Assembly: GCF_020193575.1 (NCBI RefSeq)
Contig: NZ_JADYVD010000021.1
Span: forward strand, 1 to 64,000
Direction of reading: 5' to 3'
Source of the DNA: Ensifer sp. IC4062
Lineage (GTDB): Bacteria; Pseudomonadota; Alphaproteobacteria; Rhizobiales; Rhizobiaceae
DNA: 64,000 nucleotides
Numbering within the stretch: position 1 is the first letter of the stretch; every line of letters starts with the position of its first letter. Below the pieces are notes generated by a model, which was not told the DNA's origin, did not search any database, and worked only from the letters and a program-made list of their open reading frames with translations. Shown here piece after piece: positions 18,925 to 27,472 of the stretch. Position numbers and translations under genes: made by a program.

Positions 18925-19596
18925 CTAGCGCCTGGTCGCCATCCACAATACATGGCGGGCACCACCGTTCTTAGTGGCGCGCACGCTCACTTCGTCGGTA
19001 GCGAAGCCAACGTCACGCAATCGGCGCGTGAAAGCGCGATCCGGCGCGGATGACCAGACGGCAAGCACACCGTTCGGGCGGAGGGCAGCCTTGGCGGCCC
19101 GAAGACCGTGGTGGCTATATAAATTGTCGTTGGAGGTGCGCGTCAGCCCATCGGGGCCGTTGTCGACATCAAGCAGAATCGCATCATATGCGGCCTTCCT
19201 CGACCGGATGAGCGCGCCGACGTCACCGAGACGGATATCGACACGTGGATCGTCGAGTGTACCGTCGTGGAGATCTGCCAAAGGTCCGCGCGCCCATCTG
19301 ACGACAGCGGGAACGAGTTCGGCGACAACGACATGGGCGTCTTGTGGAAGCTCGTTCAGAGCGGCCCGCAATGTAAACCCCATGCCGAGGCCACCAACGA
19401 GCACGCTGGGGTTTTTCCGGCCCGCAATCCGCTCGCAGCTAAGCGCTGCCAGTGCCTCTTCCGAGCCGCTTAGCCTACTGTTCATGAGCTCCGTCGAGCC
19501 GAGCATGATCGAGAATTCGCTACCACGCTGCTTCAGGCGCAGCTCGCCGACGTCACCGGGAATGGTCGCGCGATCAAGGTGAATCCAGGGAAGCAT
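18925..19596 (-). CDS. spermidine-synthase-like (SAM-fold) protein
   Basis: A 223-residue protein with a class I methyltransferase/spermidine-synthase fold: VLVGGLGMGFTLRAAL (SAM-like loop), VAELVPAVVRWA with the acidic end of strand 2, DVGALIRS and DAILLDVDNGPDG. It lacks the N-terminal oligomerisation hairpin of true polyamine synthases. The donor and acceptor are unknown. Start ATG 19596 gives a beta-rich N-terminus. Confidence 0.75.
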   Translation of the reverse strand: MLPWIHLDRATIPGDVGELRLKQRGSEFSIMLGSTELMNSRLSGSEEALAALSCERIAGRKNPSVLVGGLGMGFTLRAALNELPQDAHVVVAELVPAVVRWARGPLADLHDGTLDDPRVDIRLGDVGALIRSRKAAYDAILLDVDNGPDGLTRTSNDNLYSHHGLRAAKAALRPNGVLAVWSSAPDRAFTRRLRDVGFATDEVSVRATKNGGARHVLWMATRR

Positions 19597-20100
19597 TGGG
19601 GCATCTCATTGCGTTGTTTAGAGGCCTCGTAACATGGCGGTCGTGCCGAAGACATCACATTATCGGTGAATAGAAGAGTTGAATGCAAACCGGCCGTTCG
19701 CGACTGGGTTTCTCGTTCCTCTCAGATTTGCGCGGGGAAGCTGCAGCCGACGAACATTGCCTTCGGTTTCCCCGTCTCCGCCGGCATGCCCGGTCTGCCT
19801 TGATGGAGGGGACGAGGTCGGCCGGGATGCCGGCCCGAATTGCTGACGTTGATGTCCGCGCCGCCCACGCAGGGCTTTTCACGGTGCGATCGACCGTGGA
19901 GCGCTAGTCGAGAACGATGATGGCGCCGACCTTAATCACACGCAGCCGGCGTCGCGGCACGCATTTTGCCAATCTCGCCTACGACTGCGAGCCTCTGACA
20001 AACAGGGGCCGCGGTTCGACTCCCTTCAAGACCGTGATTTGAAAGGTTACCGCGGCGCTGAAGTCAGTTAGGACGCTAGATCGGCGTGATGAGGGAGATA
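19597..20100. other. about 500 bases without recognisable genes
   Basis: Upstream of the spermidine-synthase-like gene and downstream of the cold-shock gene. Short open frames on both strands have no known product. A GGTTCGACTCCC-like string near 20014-20025 resembles a tRNA T-arm but no tRNA can be folded around it. Confidence 0.5.
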
Positions 20101-20128
20101 CGAGCGCCAGGGGTCCGCCAGGCGCTCG
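20101..20128 (-). terminator. stem-loop downstream of the cold-shock gene
   Basis: Arms CGAGCGCC (20101-20108) and GGCGCTCG (20121-20128) pair perfectly around a 12-base loop, ten bases after the leftward cold-shock gene stop. There is no U-run, so termination would be weak or the stem may protect the mRNA end. Confidence 0.5.
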
Positions 20129-20137
20129 GAGAATGTG

Positions 20138-20338
20138 TTAAAGCACGCGGACGTTTTCTGCCTTGGATTTGCCGGTCTTGCGATCCTGACCCAAGTCGTA
20201 GCTGACGCGCTGGCCGTCGCTCAGAGCGCCACCCTGCACTGCGGAAATATGGACGAACACGTCGCTTCCACCATTCTCGGGCGTGATGAAGCCGAACCCC
20301 TTCTCGTTGTTGAAGAATTTGACTGTGCCGTTCGCCAT
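20138..20338 (-). CDS. cspA: CspA-family cold-shock protein
   Basis: A 66-residue single cold-shock domain. RNP1 (KGFGFI) and RNP2 (VFVHIS) RNA-binding motifs are intact. It acts as an RNA chaperone that melts secondary structure. ATG 20338 is preceded by GGAGAT; the longer open frame upstream is not needed. It stands alone with its own stem-loop. Confidence 0.95.
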   Translation of the reverse strand: MANGTVKFFNNEKGFGFITPENGGSDVFVHISAVQGGALSDGQRVSYDLGQDRKTGKSKAENVRVL

Positions 20339-20656
20339 GATTTGATCTCCAGAATTCAGCGATGAACGATGGGCCGAAAACCTATAGGCGCGAGGCGGTG
20401 GCCGCAATGCCTCCGTTTGCTCTCGCGTCACCAAGCGGTATCTTTAGATTGGGTCGACGCGAGACGATCGATCCAGTGCTCGTCTTCGACCCGATCGAAG
20501 TTTGCCTTTTCGGCTTTCTCGACAGGTCTTCCTGATTAGCCGAAGATTACTGGTGCGCTTTGCCGCCCAGTTCGAAATTTGGCGCAGAATCAACCCGCGC
20601 CTTCCTGAAACTGTTCTGATGTTCAGGTCAGTGGCAGTTTACTCTGCCGCCGGCCG

Positions 20657-20894
20657 CTATGCCCGGGATGCCGCCTTTTCCATCGCTGCTTCATCAAAGG
20701 CCGGCATGGACTGGATGCGGCCGTAGCCTTGCTTGCTGTTGGTCCGGATGCACGGCCCGTTCTTGCGCCAGGTGCTTCATGCCCGCGATGAACGGTGTGA
20801 TGCCGATGCCGCCGCCGATCCAGATCTGCCGGGCCTGGCCGTTATCGAAGTCGAAACAGCCATACGGCCCCTCGATCCTCACTTCCTGCCCGAC
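20657..20894 (-). pseudogene. inverted fragment of a ferric-reductase-like NAD/FAD domain
   Basis: On the minus strand about 43 residues (20894-20763, VRIEGPYGCFDF then IWIGGGIGITPFIAGM) match the FAD/NAD-binding junction of ferredoxin-NADP/ferric reductase-like proteins. The reading then passes to another frame ending at TAG 20659-20657 (tail SMPAFDEAAMEKAASRA), which I do not recognise. The remainder of the domain is found on the opposite strand directly beside it. Confidence 0.75.
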
Positions 20895-20901
20895 CTAGCC
20901 T

Positions 20902-21189
20902 TACCCCTTGGTCGACCTGTTTCATACGACCGCCGAATACGACGAGACGGCCATCGACAAGCTGAAGGCCGACGCGCTGGCTGCCGGCATTCGACTGCAT
21001 GTCCTGGTCGATGCCCGCGACGGGCGGCTGAGCGGCGAACGCACCCGGGATGCCGTGCCGGAATGACGCGAGGCCAGCATCTGGTTCTGCGGCCCGGCGG
21101 GCTTCGGAGTGGCGCTGCGGAACGACTTTGCCGCACATGGAATGCCCGTGGAGGGGCGGTTCCATCAGGAACTGTTCGCCATGAGGTAA
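20902..21189 (+). pseudogene. C-terminal part of the same reductase domain, opposite orientation
   Basis: Plus-strand residues VDLFHTTAEYDE through WFCGPAGFGVALRNDF to HQELFAMR form the NAD-binding C-terminus of a ferric reductase-like protein, ending at TAA 21187-21189. An in-frame TGA at 21064-21066 replaces a probable Trp (EW to E-stop before REASIW). The N-terminal membrane part is absent. Together with the inverted fragment on the left it records an inversion and decay. Confidence 0.78.
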
Positions 21190-21304
21190 AAGGAGCGGCT
21201 TCGGGATGGGGGTGCCGGCTCGCCTCCCATCCTCATTCCTGTGACAGGCACAGGAATGTGAGCCCGAAGGAGACATTGGACGTCAGAATCCTAAAGTCCG
21301 AATC

Positions 21305-21438
21305 GGGCCGACTGCCGACCGTCCGCTGCTAGGAGGTGCAACACGAAAACCGGACACATGGCCGCCCGATGCCAAGGTCTGAAATTGGCGCCAAAGACGA
21401 CCTTTAGCTCCGCTGCTCTCGACGGCGGTAGCGGGTGG
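21305..21438 (+). repeat. dispersed repeat, copy C (full length)
   Basis: 134 bp, four differences from copy B, same orientation, 5.8 kb away. It directly follows the ferric-reductase remnant. B and C bracket the region from the FabMG-like gene to this point. Confidence 0.92.
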
Positions 21439-21591
21439 ACAGCAGAAGTTCGGCTGCTCCTCGGCGTAAGTCAGATTCGCCCCGATGGCGGACGCTCAAG
21501 CGGCGCTCTGTCTTTCGTCGCGCCGTGCGAGGCGCTCGATTGAGCGACACATGACCCTCGACGAGCGGCCCTGCATCGACCGCGGTGTGTT

Positions 21592-21864
21592 TCAATAGCG
21601 GTAATACCCATAGATCGGTCGTGCGCCGCGTTTGCACTTGATCTCCTCTTTGTATTCGTCTTCGTCCCACTTGCGTTCGATCTTGCAGCGGCCGCGACGG
21701 TACTCTTCCTTATAGGCTCTCCGCTCGTATCGGGGCTCGTCATAATAGCCGCGCCAGCGCCACCGACCGTGACCGCTCTCGTCTTTCCAAGGATCGGCCA
21801 CTGCTGCCCCCGCGAAGGTGGTAAACGCTACGCCAGCGGCGGCTAAGATGGTTGCGATCTTCAT
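21592..21864 (-). CDS. small secreted basic/aromatic protein
   Basis: A 90-residue protein with a clear signal peptide (MKIATILAAAGVAFTTFAGAAVA, cut before DPWKDE), then a Tyr/Arg/Glu-rich mature part containing two Cys (RRGRCKIERK, EEIKCKRG) that could form a disulphide, and a GYYRY tail. Rhizobia have many such small periplasmic proteins of unknown role. GGAG precedes a double ATG (21867 and 21864); the second has the better spacing. Confidence 0.7.
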   Translation of the reverse strand: MKIATILAAAGVAFTTFAGAAVADPWKDESGHGRWRWRGYYDEPRYERRAYKEEYRRGRCKIERKWDEDEYKEEIKCKRGARPIYGYYRY

Positions 21865-22109
21865 CATCAGTCTCCTTGTGCCACGTACCGGGTCAACGCT
21901 CATGTGCTGACTTGGTTTCTAAGACCGATCCGCCAGCTTTAATCCATAGGACCTAAGTCCAACGGAGGCGGGCAAAGGTCTTACCCCGACTGCGAGAGTC
22001 GACCGGCTCCGCTGCTCAAACAAGCCATTGACCAATCTGATGCCAATGGCGCCTTCGGATGACGTCCGCAGTGAGAACAACAACGAGCAAAATGCTTGTG
22101 CTTCGCAAG

Positions 22110-22571
22110 CTAGTTTTCGAGCCACGGGTAGCGGGCGGTGTCCTTACCGGCGTAGTCTGGGTCAAGATAGATGAAGCAGCGCTGTATTTTCCAGTCGCGG
22201 ATTTCGAACACGTCGCACCAACGTCCCGCCTGCCAATCGGGAACGCCGGCGCGCCACGGGCCGTCGCGGTGGTCGCCATGGCTTGTGCCCTCGCAAACCA
22301 CGAGATCGGAGCCGGAGAAGATCCAGTTGAAGTGCGAGTAGTGGTGGACGATCGACTTGAGGGTCGCGCCGACATCGCCGAACAGCTTGCCGATCTGGTC
22401 CTTGCCGTTCGCCAAACCCCATTTGGGGAAGTACACCTGCGCGTCGTCGGCGAAGAGCTCGAGTATCGAGCTGCCGGTGGACGTCACTCCGCCATTGTCG
22501 AAGGCCTTCAGGTATTCGAGCGCGACCGATTTGCGCTGCTCGTCTGTCATTGTCTGCGTCGTGACTGCCAC
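22110..22571 (-). CDS. SnoaL/NTF2-like fold protein
   Basis: A 153-residue single-domain alpha+beta barrel protein: helical start (QRKSVALEYLKAFDNG), then LELFADDAQVYFPKWG, VHHYSHFNWIFSGSDLVVCEGTSHG, WCDVFEIRDWKIQRCFIYLDPDY, typical of SnoaL-like hydratases/isomerases and polyketide or aromatic-modifying enzymes. GTG 22571 is chosen because GGGAGG lies 5 bases before it; ATG at TMTDEQ is the alternative. It follows the FAD oxidoreductase by 32 bases and likely acts on the same or a derived substrate. Confidence 0.8.
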   Translation of the reverse strand: MAVTTQTMTDEQRKSVALEYLKAFDNGGVTSTGSSILELFADDAQVYFPKWGLANGKDQIGKLFGDVGATLKSIVHHYSHFNWIFSGSDLVVCEGTSHGDHRDGPWRAGVPDWQAGRWCDVFEIRDWKIQRCFIYLDPDYAGKDTARYPWLEN

Positions 22572-22603
22572 GTTTTCCTCCCTGGAAAGCAACCGCGAAA
22601 AGA

Positions 22604-24250
22604 TCAGCGTCGCGGCTCTCCGCTGGCGGCGTTTGCCGCGAGATAGGCGAAAGCGAGGATAGGGCCGAGGGTCGCCCCGCCAGCCCAATAGGCGCGAGCC
22701 GAGGCCGAGGCCACGCAGTTGCCGACGCCGTAGAGGCCGGGGATCGGCCGACCAGTATGATCGAGGACCTGGCCGTTGGGGTTAGTGACCGGCCCGCCCT
22801 TGGTATCGAGACTGCCGCCCGTCAGCAGCGCGGCGTAGTACGGACCTTCGTCGCTGATCGGATACATCGTCGGGTTCGGCGCGGCCGGGCTTTCGGCTGC
22901 CGGCCCATTGAACAGAAGCTCCACCTGCCGCTCACCGCGGTTGAAATCGAGATCCTTGCCTTCTCTCGCAAATTTGTTGAAACGCAAGATCGTCGACTTC
23001 AGGGTCTCTTCGAAGTCATCGGCGATCGCCATCTTGCCGATGCGGTGCGCGTACTTCTTGAAGCGCGCACGGATGTTGCGAGTCAGCTCAGTGAGCGTGT
23101 CGCCCTTGATGACGTGACCATCGTCCTTGCCCTCCGGCACGATGAATCGGCCGTACTCGTCGCTTGCAGAGTATTGCTGGCTGCGCGCGTCCCAGATCGC
23201 GACCAGCACCAGGTTGGGGTACTCGGATTTTGTCGGATCCCAGGTGAAGAAGGCCTGCGCGGACTCGTTGTAGGCGAGCTTCTCGTTGGAAACGCGGCGA
23301 CCATTCCGGTCGACGTAGATCATGGAGTCTCCGGATGGAGAGAAAGTGCCGATGAGCGACGGATCGTCGTTTAGCGCTTTCTCCAGCACGATCGGACACA
23401 TCCAGGCGTAGTTCATATTGCGGAGCTGGGCGCCCGCAGCCGCACCGATATTGACGAAGTCGCCCTCGTTGGTGCGCACGGCGCAGCCGCCGAAAACCGG
23501 TACGCTGAGGAAATTCTTGCGCATGTCGACGTCGTGGGTGAAGCCGCCGGAGGCGAAGATCACCGCCTTGCGCGCTTTGAACGAGACGGTCGTGCCGAGG
23601 GCCATATCGGCCTCGACGCCGATGATCGCGCCGCTCTCGTCGACGTTCGTGCGTTGCACGCGATGTCCGGTGCGGATATCGACCCCGTCGGCACGCGCCT
23701 TGGCGCTCATGGTGCGGATCGCCACCTCGCCTCCGTCCGACATGGACTCGCGAGCATCCTTGGGTAAGAGCACGCGGCCTTTCGGCGCCTTGTCCTCCGG
23801 CAGCTCTGCCCAGTAGTCGGGCACGAAGTCACAGTGCCGGTATTCGAGCGCGCCATTCTCGGCGAGCAGCTCGGTTGCCGTCGAGGCGTTGTCGTAGATC
23901 GCAGCGAAGGAATCATACTCCCACTGCGACATGCCGAACGTAGGGTGCTCGGGATCATAGGCCTCCGGGCGCGCAAGGCGCGCCATGTAGGAGATGCAGT
24001 CCTCCCTCCTGTCCTCGATGCCGATCTCCTGCATGTGCCTGTTGTTCGGCACCCAATACCAGAAGGCGGCCTTCCTGGTCGTGCCGCCGAGCTCGTCAGC
24101 CTTCTCAACCAGTACGACCTCGTTACCCTGCCAGCGGGCGAACAGCGCAGAAGCAAGCCCCGCCGCGCCGCCTCCCACAACCACGATATCCGCCTCCACA
24201 TCGAAGCGAGACCGTTTGACCGGCAGACCCGATTTTCTGGCAATCGACAT
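22604..24250 (-). CDS. FAD-dependent oxidoreductase (fumarate reductase/3-ketosteroid dehydrogenase family)
   Basis: A 548-residue flavoprotein: dinucleotide-binding GGGAAG (26-31, DIVVVGGGAAGLAS), the LVEKADELGGTT segment for FAD ribose, and the C-terminal FAD motif GLYGVGNCVAS with GGATLGPILAFAY. It belongs to the FAD_binding_2 family that includes ketosteroid delta-1-dehydrogenases and fumarate/urocanate reductases. Catalysis would be hydride removal or addition at a carbon-carbon bond. Start ATG 24250 has GGGAGGGA upstream. It diverges from the AraC gene, which probably controls it. Confidence 0.85.
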   Translation of the reverse strand: MSIARKSGLPVKRSRFDVEADIVVVGGGAAGLASALFARWQGNEVVLVEKADELGGTTRKAAFWYWVPNNRHMQEIGIEDRREDCISYMARLARPEAYDPEHPTFGMSQWEYDSFAAIYDNASTATELLAENGALEYRHCDFVPDYWAELPEDKAPKGRVLLPKDARESMSDGGEVAIRTMSAKARADGVDIRTGHRVQRTNVDESGAIIGVEADMALGTTVSFKARKAVIFASGGFTHDVDMRKNFLSVPVFGGCAVRTNEGDFVNIGAAAGAQLRNMNYAWMCPIVLEKALNDDPSLIGTFSPSGDSMIYVDRNGRRVSNEKLAYNESAQAFFTWDPTKSEYPNLVLVAIWDARSQQYSASDEYGRFIVPEGKDDGHVIKGDTLTELTRNIRARFKKYAHRIGKMAIADDFEETLKSTILRFNKFAREGKDLDFNRGERQVELLFNGPAAESPAAPNPTMYPISDEGPYYAALLTGGSLDTKGGPVTNPNGQVLDHTGRPIPGLYGVGNCVASASARAYWAGGATLGPILAFAYLAANAASGEPRR

Positions 24251-24668
24251 GTGCTTCCCTCCCGACCTTCCGCGTCCCGGTGATCCCTTCGTGCCAAGGC
24301 TGCCAATTCGCGCTGTGCGGGTCTTTCAAATCTTTGCATTTACAAATTCCTGCGGCGGAGTTGGCGAAGCAGCATCGCCTGTACCCGGGCGGGTGGGGCC
24401 AAGCAGTCTAGCGTCTGGGCGGCTTAAGCCCGAGTTGAATGAGATGTGCACGTCCCGTCCATAACAATCCGTTATTCTAATCGACGACGATGTCATCAGC
24501 GGCCTCTTGCGCGCGTGTTAGTCTCACTTGGTCGGAAACCACGTTCGCTACTGCACAGACGCCATTGGGGATACCTCGGCTGCTATTGCCCCCTAGCGGA
24601 TAGCGCCTGCAGCGAACGTTCATGGTGGGAGAAGAAGCCGACGACGCTCAGGCTGGGGAGGATGATCA
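24251..24668. other. divergent control region
   Basis: 418 bases between the leftward FAD oxidoreductase and the rightward AraC gene. It must hold both promoters; no clear repeats or genes are visible. Confidence 0.5.
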
Positions 24669-25550
24669 ATGGCAGCTATACTTGGGGGAGGGCGAGAGCT
24701 CCACTTTACTGGGTTGGAGCAATTTCCGGCGCGCGGAAGCTACGGCGGCATCGACCACTGCATTGCGGGCGCAAAGCCTTATGCGCTTGAGTTCGCCAAC
24801 GAGTCCGATGTCATATGCTTGTTGCTGGGAGACATCTTCTCGAAAGCCAGGTTCGAGAACGACGGCGAGGAAACACTGCTGTTCCGCGGCGAAACGGCCG
24901 CGTTCCACCCGCGCCACGGCAGTGTCCGTGTCGCGGCAAGCACTGTTCGTCACGGCTTCATCGCCTTCTCGTATTCCGATGATTTCCAAGCGTCCATAAG
25001 CGACCGCGGCCTTGACAGAGTGCGAAGCGGCGGAAGCGTCAATAACATTCGGCTGAAATCGCTCCGCCATCTTGCCTGCTATGCCCGCGAGCGCCTCCGC
25101 TTTGGTCGGCCGCTCGATCCGCTGGAGATCCAATATCTCGGCGGCATGGTCTATCTCGAGACCCTACGAGGTCTTGATGCTGTGAAGCCCGCGAGCGCCT
25201 CCGCACTTTCGGATGCGGAGTTTGACCGCCTTTCGGCCTTCATCGACGCTGAGCTTGAGAGCGACATTAGCTGCGCCCGCCTGACCGGATGTGTCGACCT
25301 GCCGCTGCGCGTGGTATTCGAAGGCATTAAGACTCGCACCGGTTTGCCGCCGTACCAGTTCGTTCTAAGAAGGCGGGTTGAGCAAGCGAAAAAGCTTCTT
25401 ATGCAATCTGGCGTTTCAATCGCCGAAATTGCTTTCCGGTGCGGCTTCGCATCGCAGCAACACATGACATCGGTCTTGAAGCGGCAGCTTGGCCATACTC
25501 CCGGCCAGATCCGCCGCGCGACCGGTCCCCGCAACTCGGCGTCGCGTTAA
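24669..25550 (+). CDS. AraC family transcriptional regulator
   Basis: A 293-residue regulator: N-terminal sensor (about 20-170, with ARFENDGEETLLFRGETAAFHP) and C-terminal AraC DNA-binding domain (about 195-285, final helix-turn-helix VSIAEIAFRCGFASQQHM, then LGHTPGQIRR). GGGGAGG lies 7 bases before ATG 24669. It is divergent from the oxidoreductase operon and convergent with the LysR gene (15-base gap). Confidence 0.88.
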   Translation: MAAILGGGRELHFTGLEQFPARGSYGGIDHCIAGAKPYALEFANESDVICLLLGDIFSKARFENDGEETLLFRGETAAFHPRHGSVRVAASTVRHGFIAFSYSDDFQASISDRGLDRVRSGGSVNNIRLKSLRHLACYARERLRFGRPLDPLEIQYLGGMVYLETLRGLDAVKPASASALSDAEFDRLSAFIDAELESDISCARLTGCVDLPLRVVFEGIKTRTGLPPYQFVLRRRVEQAKKLLMQSGVSIAEIAFRCGFASQQHMTSVLKRQLGHTPGQIRRATGPRNSASR

Positions 25551-25565
25551 GTCTGGTGCCGTGGG

Positions 25566-26516
25566 CTAGACGCCCCAGACGACCGACTGCTCGTGCCGCT
25601 TGATGAGGTGCTTTAGGTTCTCGAAGCCGCTGCGGATGTGTCGGGCGAAGTGATCGACGGCCGGCATTCGCGGTGCATCCGCGCGCTTCAACAGTCCGAG
25701 TGCCCGTTCGGGGTGTGGCACAGCGACCGGAAGCGCGGTGATCGACTTGTCCTTACGAAGCGCGAAGACAACACTGTGCGGCAGGATGGTGAGCGCGTCG
25801 GTGCCCTTCATGTAATTGACGACGCCCATCAGCGATCCACCCGTGTAACGGATTCTGATCTCGGTTGCGCCGAACGACAGCAACATGCTGCGAAGATCGG
25901 CGAGCAGCGGGCTGCCCGGCGGCGGAGCGATCCACGGGTAATCCAAGAGGTCGCTTGGCTGCGGCCGGCGCTTCATGAGTAGTGGGTGGGTAACGCGGCA
26001 GGCAATCACATTGCGGCCCGGCAAAATCTGCTGGAACTCCAGTCCCGAGCCTTCGTCCAGGATGTCGATCGGGCAGATTGCAAGGTCGACCTGATCCGCC
26101 TTCAAGGCGGCCCGCAGGTCGGAGAAATAACCATAACTCTGATCGACGCGCACATCCGGATGCAGGTTCTGGAACTCGGCGATCATCGCGGCGATGAGCG
26201 CATCCATGAAGAAAGGCGTGCCGCCCACGCGCACGGTGCCGCCCCTGCCGACTCTGAAACTTTCGATCGTGTCGGATGCCTTGCGTGAGGCGGCCAGCAT
26301 CGCCTGGCCGTGATCTGCAAGCGCGCGGCCGAGCGGGGTCGGCTGGAGAGGACGACGGCCTTTGATGAACAGAGGCTCGCCCAAGCGCTTTTCCAGCATC
26401 GACAGCGTGCGCGACACCGCCGGCTGAGCGAGGCGGAGCAGGGCGGCACCCTCGGTTACGCCACCTGTCTTTACAACGGCGGCGAGCTGGATCAAATGGC
26501 GCTCATCTATCTTCAT
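25566..26516 (-). CDS. LysR family transcriptional regulator
   Basis: A 316-residue LTTR: winged helix at 1-65 (LIQLAAVVKTGGVTEGAALLRLAQPAVSRTLSMLEKRLG) and a periplasmic-binding-like effector domain (about 95-300). It diverges from the hydroxyquinol dioxygenase gene 89 bases away and probably activates that operon in response to an aromatic intermediate. A symmetric LTTR-like site overlaps its start. Confidence 0.92.
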   Translation of the reverse strand: MKIDERHLIQLAAVVKTGGVTEGAALLRLAQPAVSRTLSMLEKRLGEPLFIKGRRPLQPTPLGRALADHGQAMLAASRKASDTIESFRVGRGGTVRVGGTPFFMDALIAAMIAEFQNLHPDVRVDQSYGYFSDLRAALKADQVDLAICPIDILDEGSGLEFQQILPGRNVIACRVTHPLLMKRRPQPSDLLDYPWIAPPPGSPLLADLRSMLLSFGATEIRIRYTGGSLMGVVNYMKGTDALTILPHSVVFALRKDKSITALPVAVPHPERALGLLKRADAPRMPAVDHFARHIRSGFENLKHLIKRHEQSVVWGV

Positions 26517-26529
26517 AACGATGTGTTAT
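26515..26529. promoter_or_regulatory. LysR box ATAAC-N5-GTTAT
   Basis: A perfect dyad with T-N11-A geometry (T 26516, A 26528) in the divergent region, overlapping the LysR start codon. Fits an autoregulatory and activation site for the adjacent LysR regulator. Confidence 0.6.
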
Positions 26530-26605
26530 ACAATCTTCGAACAAAATCATCAATCGCGGTCACCGTGTCTGCTACGTTCCTTCAAGTCAGGTTGGAGGAA
26601 AGAGC

Positions 26606-27472
26606 ATGCCGGATCCGATGGCATCAAGTTTCAGCGCATCGAACTCGTCGGAGATCTTTGCGCGGCGGCTTGCGGCATCCGGCGACGAACGGCTGCGGCA
26701 GGCGCTGGTGGCATCCGTGACGCATCTTCACGCGCTCGTCAGGGAACTGAAGCCCACCTCGTTGGAGTGGCGCAGCTTCATCTCGTTCCTGACCGAAGTG
26801 GGCCATGCTTGCGATGAGCGCCGGCAGGAATGGGTGTTGTTGTCGGACCTATTGGGCGCTTCAGCCCTTGTCGAGGAGGTCAACGAACGGCGCCCGAAGC
26901 TGGCGACGCCAAATACCGTCCGCGGCCCGTTTTTCCGTGCCGATGCGCCGCAGCTCCCCCTCGGCAGCGACATCTCGCTCGATGGCATCGGCGAACGGCT
27001 CGCCGTCACGGGGCGCGTGCAGGATCTCGACGGAGACGCGATCGCCGGTGCCGAGATCATTACCTGGCAGGCGAACTCCGCGGGCCTCTACGAGAACCAG
27101 CAGCCGGATCTCCAGCCGGAGTTCAATCTGCGTGGGACATTCAGAACGGACGACGAGGGCCGCTTCCATTACCTGACTGTTAGGCCCGCGGGATACAGGG
27201 TGCCGGACGACGGCCCGGTCGGGGGGCTGCTGAGGAAAGCGGGCCTGCCGCTTCGCCGTCCGGCTCACCTGCATTTCATGATCAGGGCGGCCGGCTTCGA
27301 GACGATCGTCACGCATCTCTATGATGGCAGCGACCCGCACCTTCACGAAGATGCGATCTTCGGCGTGAAACCGGAGCTTGTGTGTCACTTCGAGCGTGCG
27401 GCGGAAACGTCTTGCTGGCGGCTGGAGTTCACTTTCGTGATGGCGCGGTCGAAACAGGGAGCGCACTCGTGA
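26606..27472 (+). CDS. hydroxyquinol 1,2-dioxygenase (first of two in the operon)
   Basis: A 288-residue intradiol dioxygenase with N-terminal helical linker domain and catalytic domain. Iron ligands Tyr162 (GLYENQ), Tyr197 (GYRVPDDG), His221 and His223 (RPAHLHF) are present. It would cleave hydroxyquinol to maleylacetate, which the next gene product reduces. GGAGGAAAG precedes ATG 26606; its stop overlaps the next start by GTGA. Confidence 0.9.
   Translation: MPDPMASSFSASNSSEIFARRLAASGDERLRQALVASVTHLHALVRELKPTSLEWRSFISFLTEVGHACDERRQEWVLLSDLLGASALVEEVNERRPKLATPNTVRGPFFRADAPQLPLGSDISLDGIGERLAVTGRVQDLDGDAIAGAEIITWQANSAGLYENQQPDLQPEFNLRGTFRTDDEGRFHYLTVRPAGYRVPDDGPVGGLLRKAGLPLRRPAHLHFMIRAAGFETIVTHLYDGSDPHLHEDAIFGVKPELVCHFERAAETSCWRLEFTFVMARSKQGAHS

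Noticed and set aside
20003..20030. tRNA-like T-arm string (GGTTCGACTCCC)
   Set aside because: No acceptor, D or anticodon arms can be drawn around it; a chance or degenerate match.
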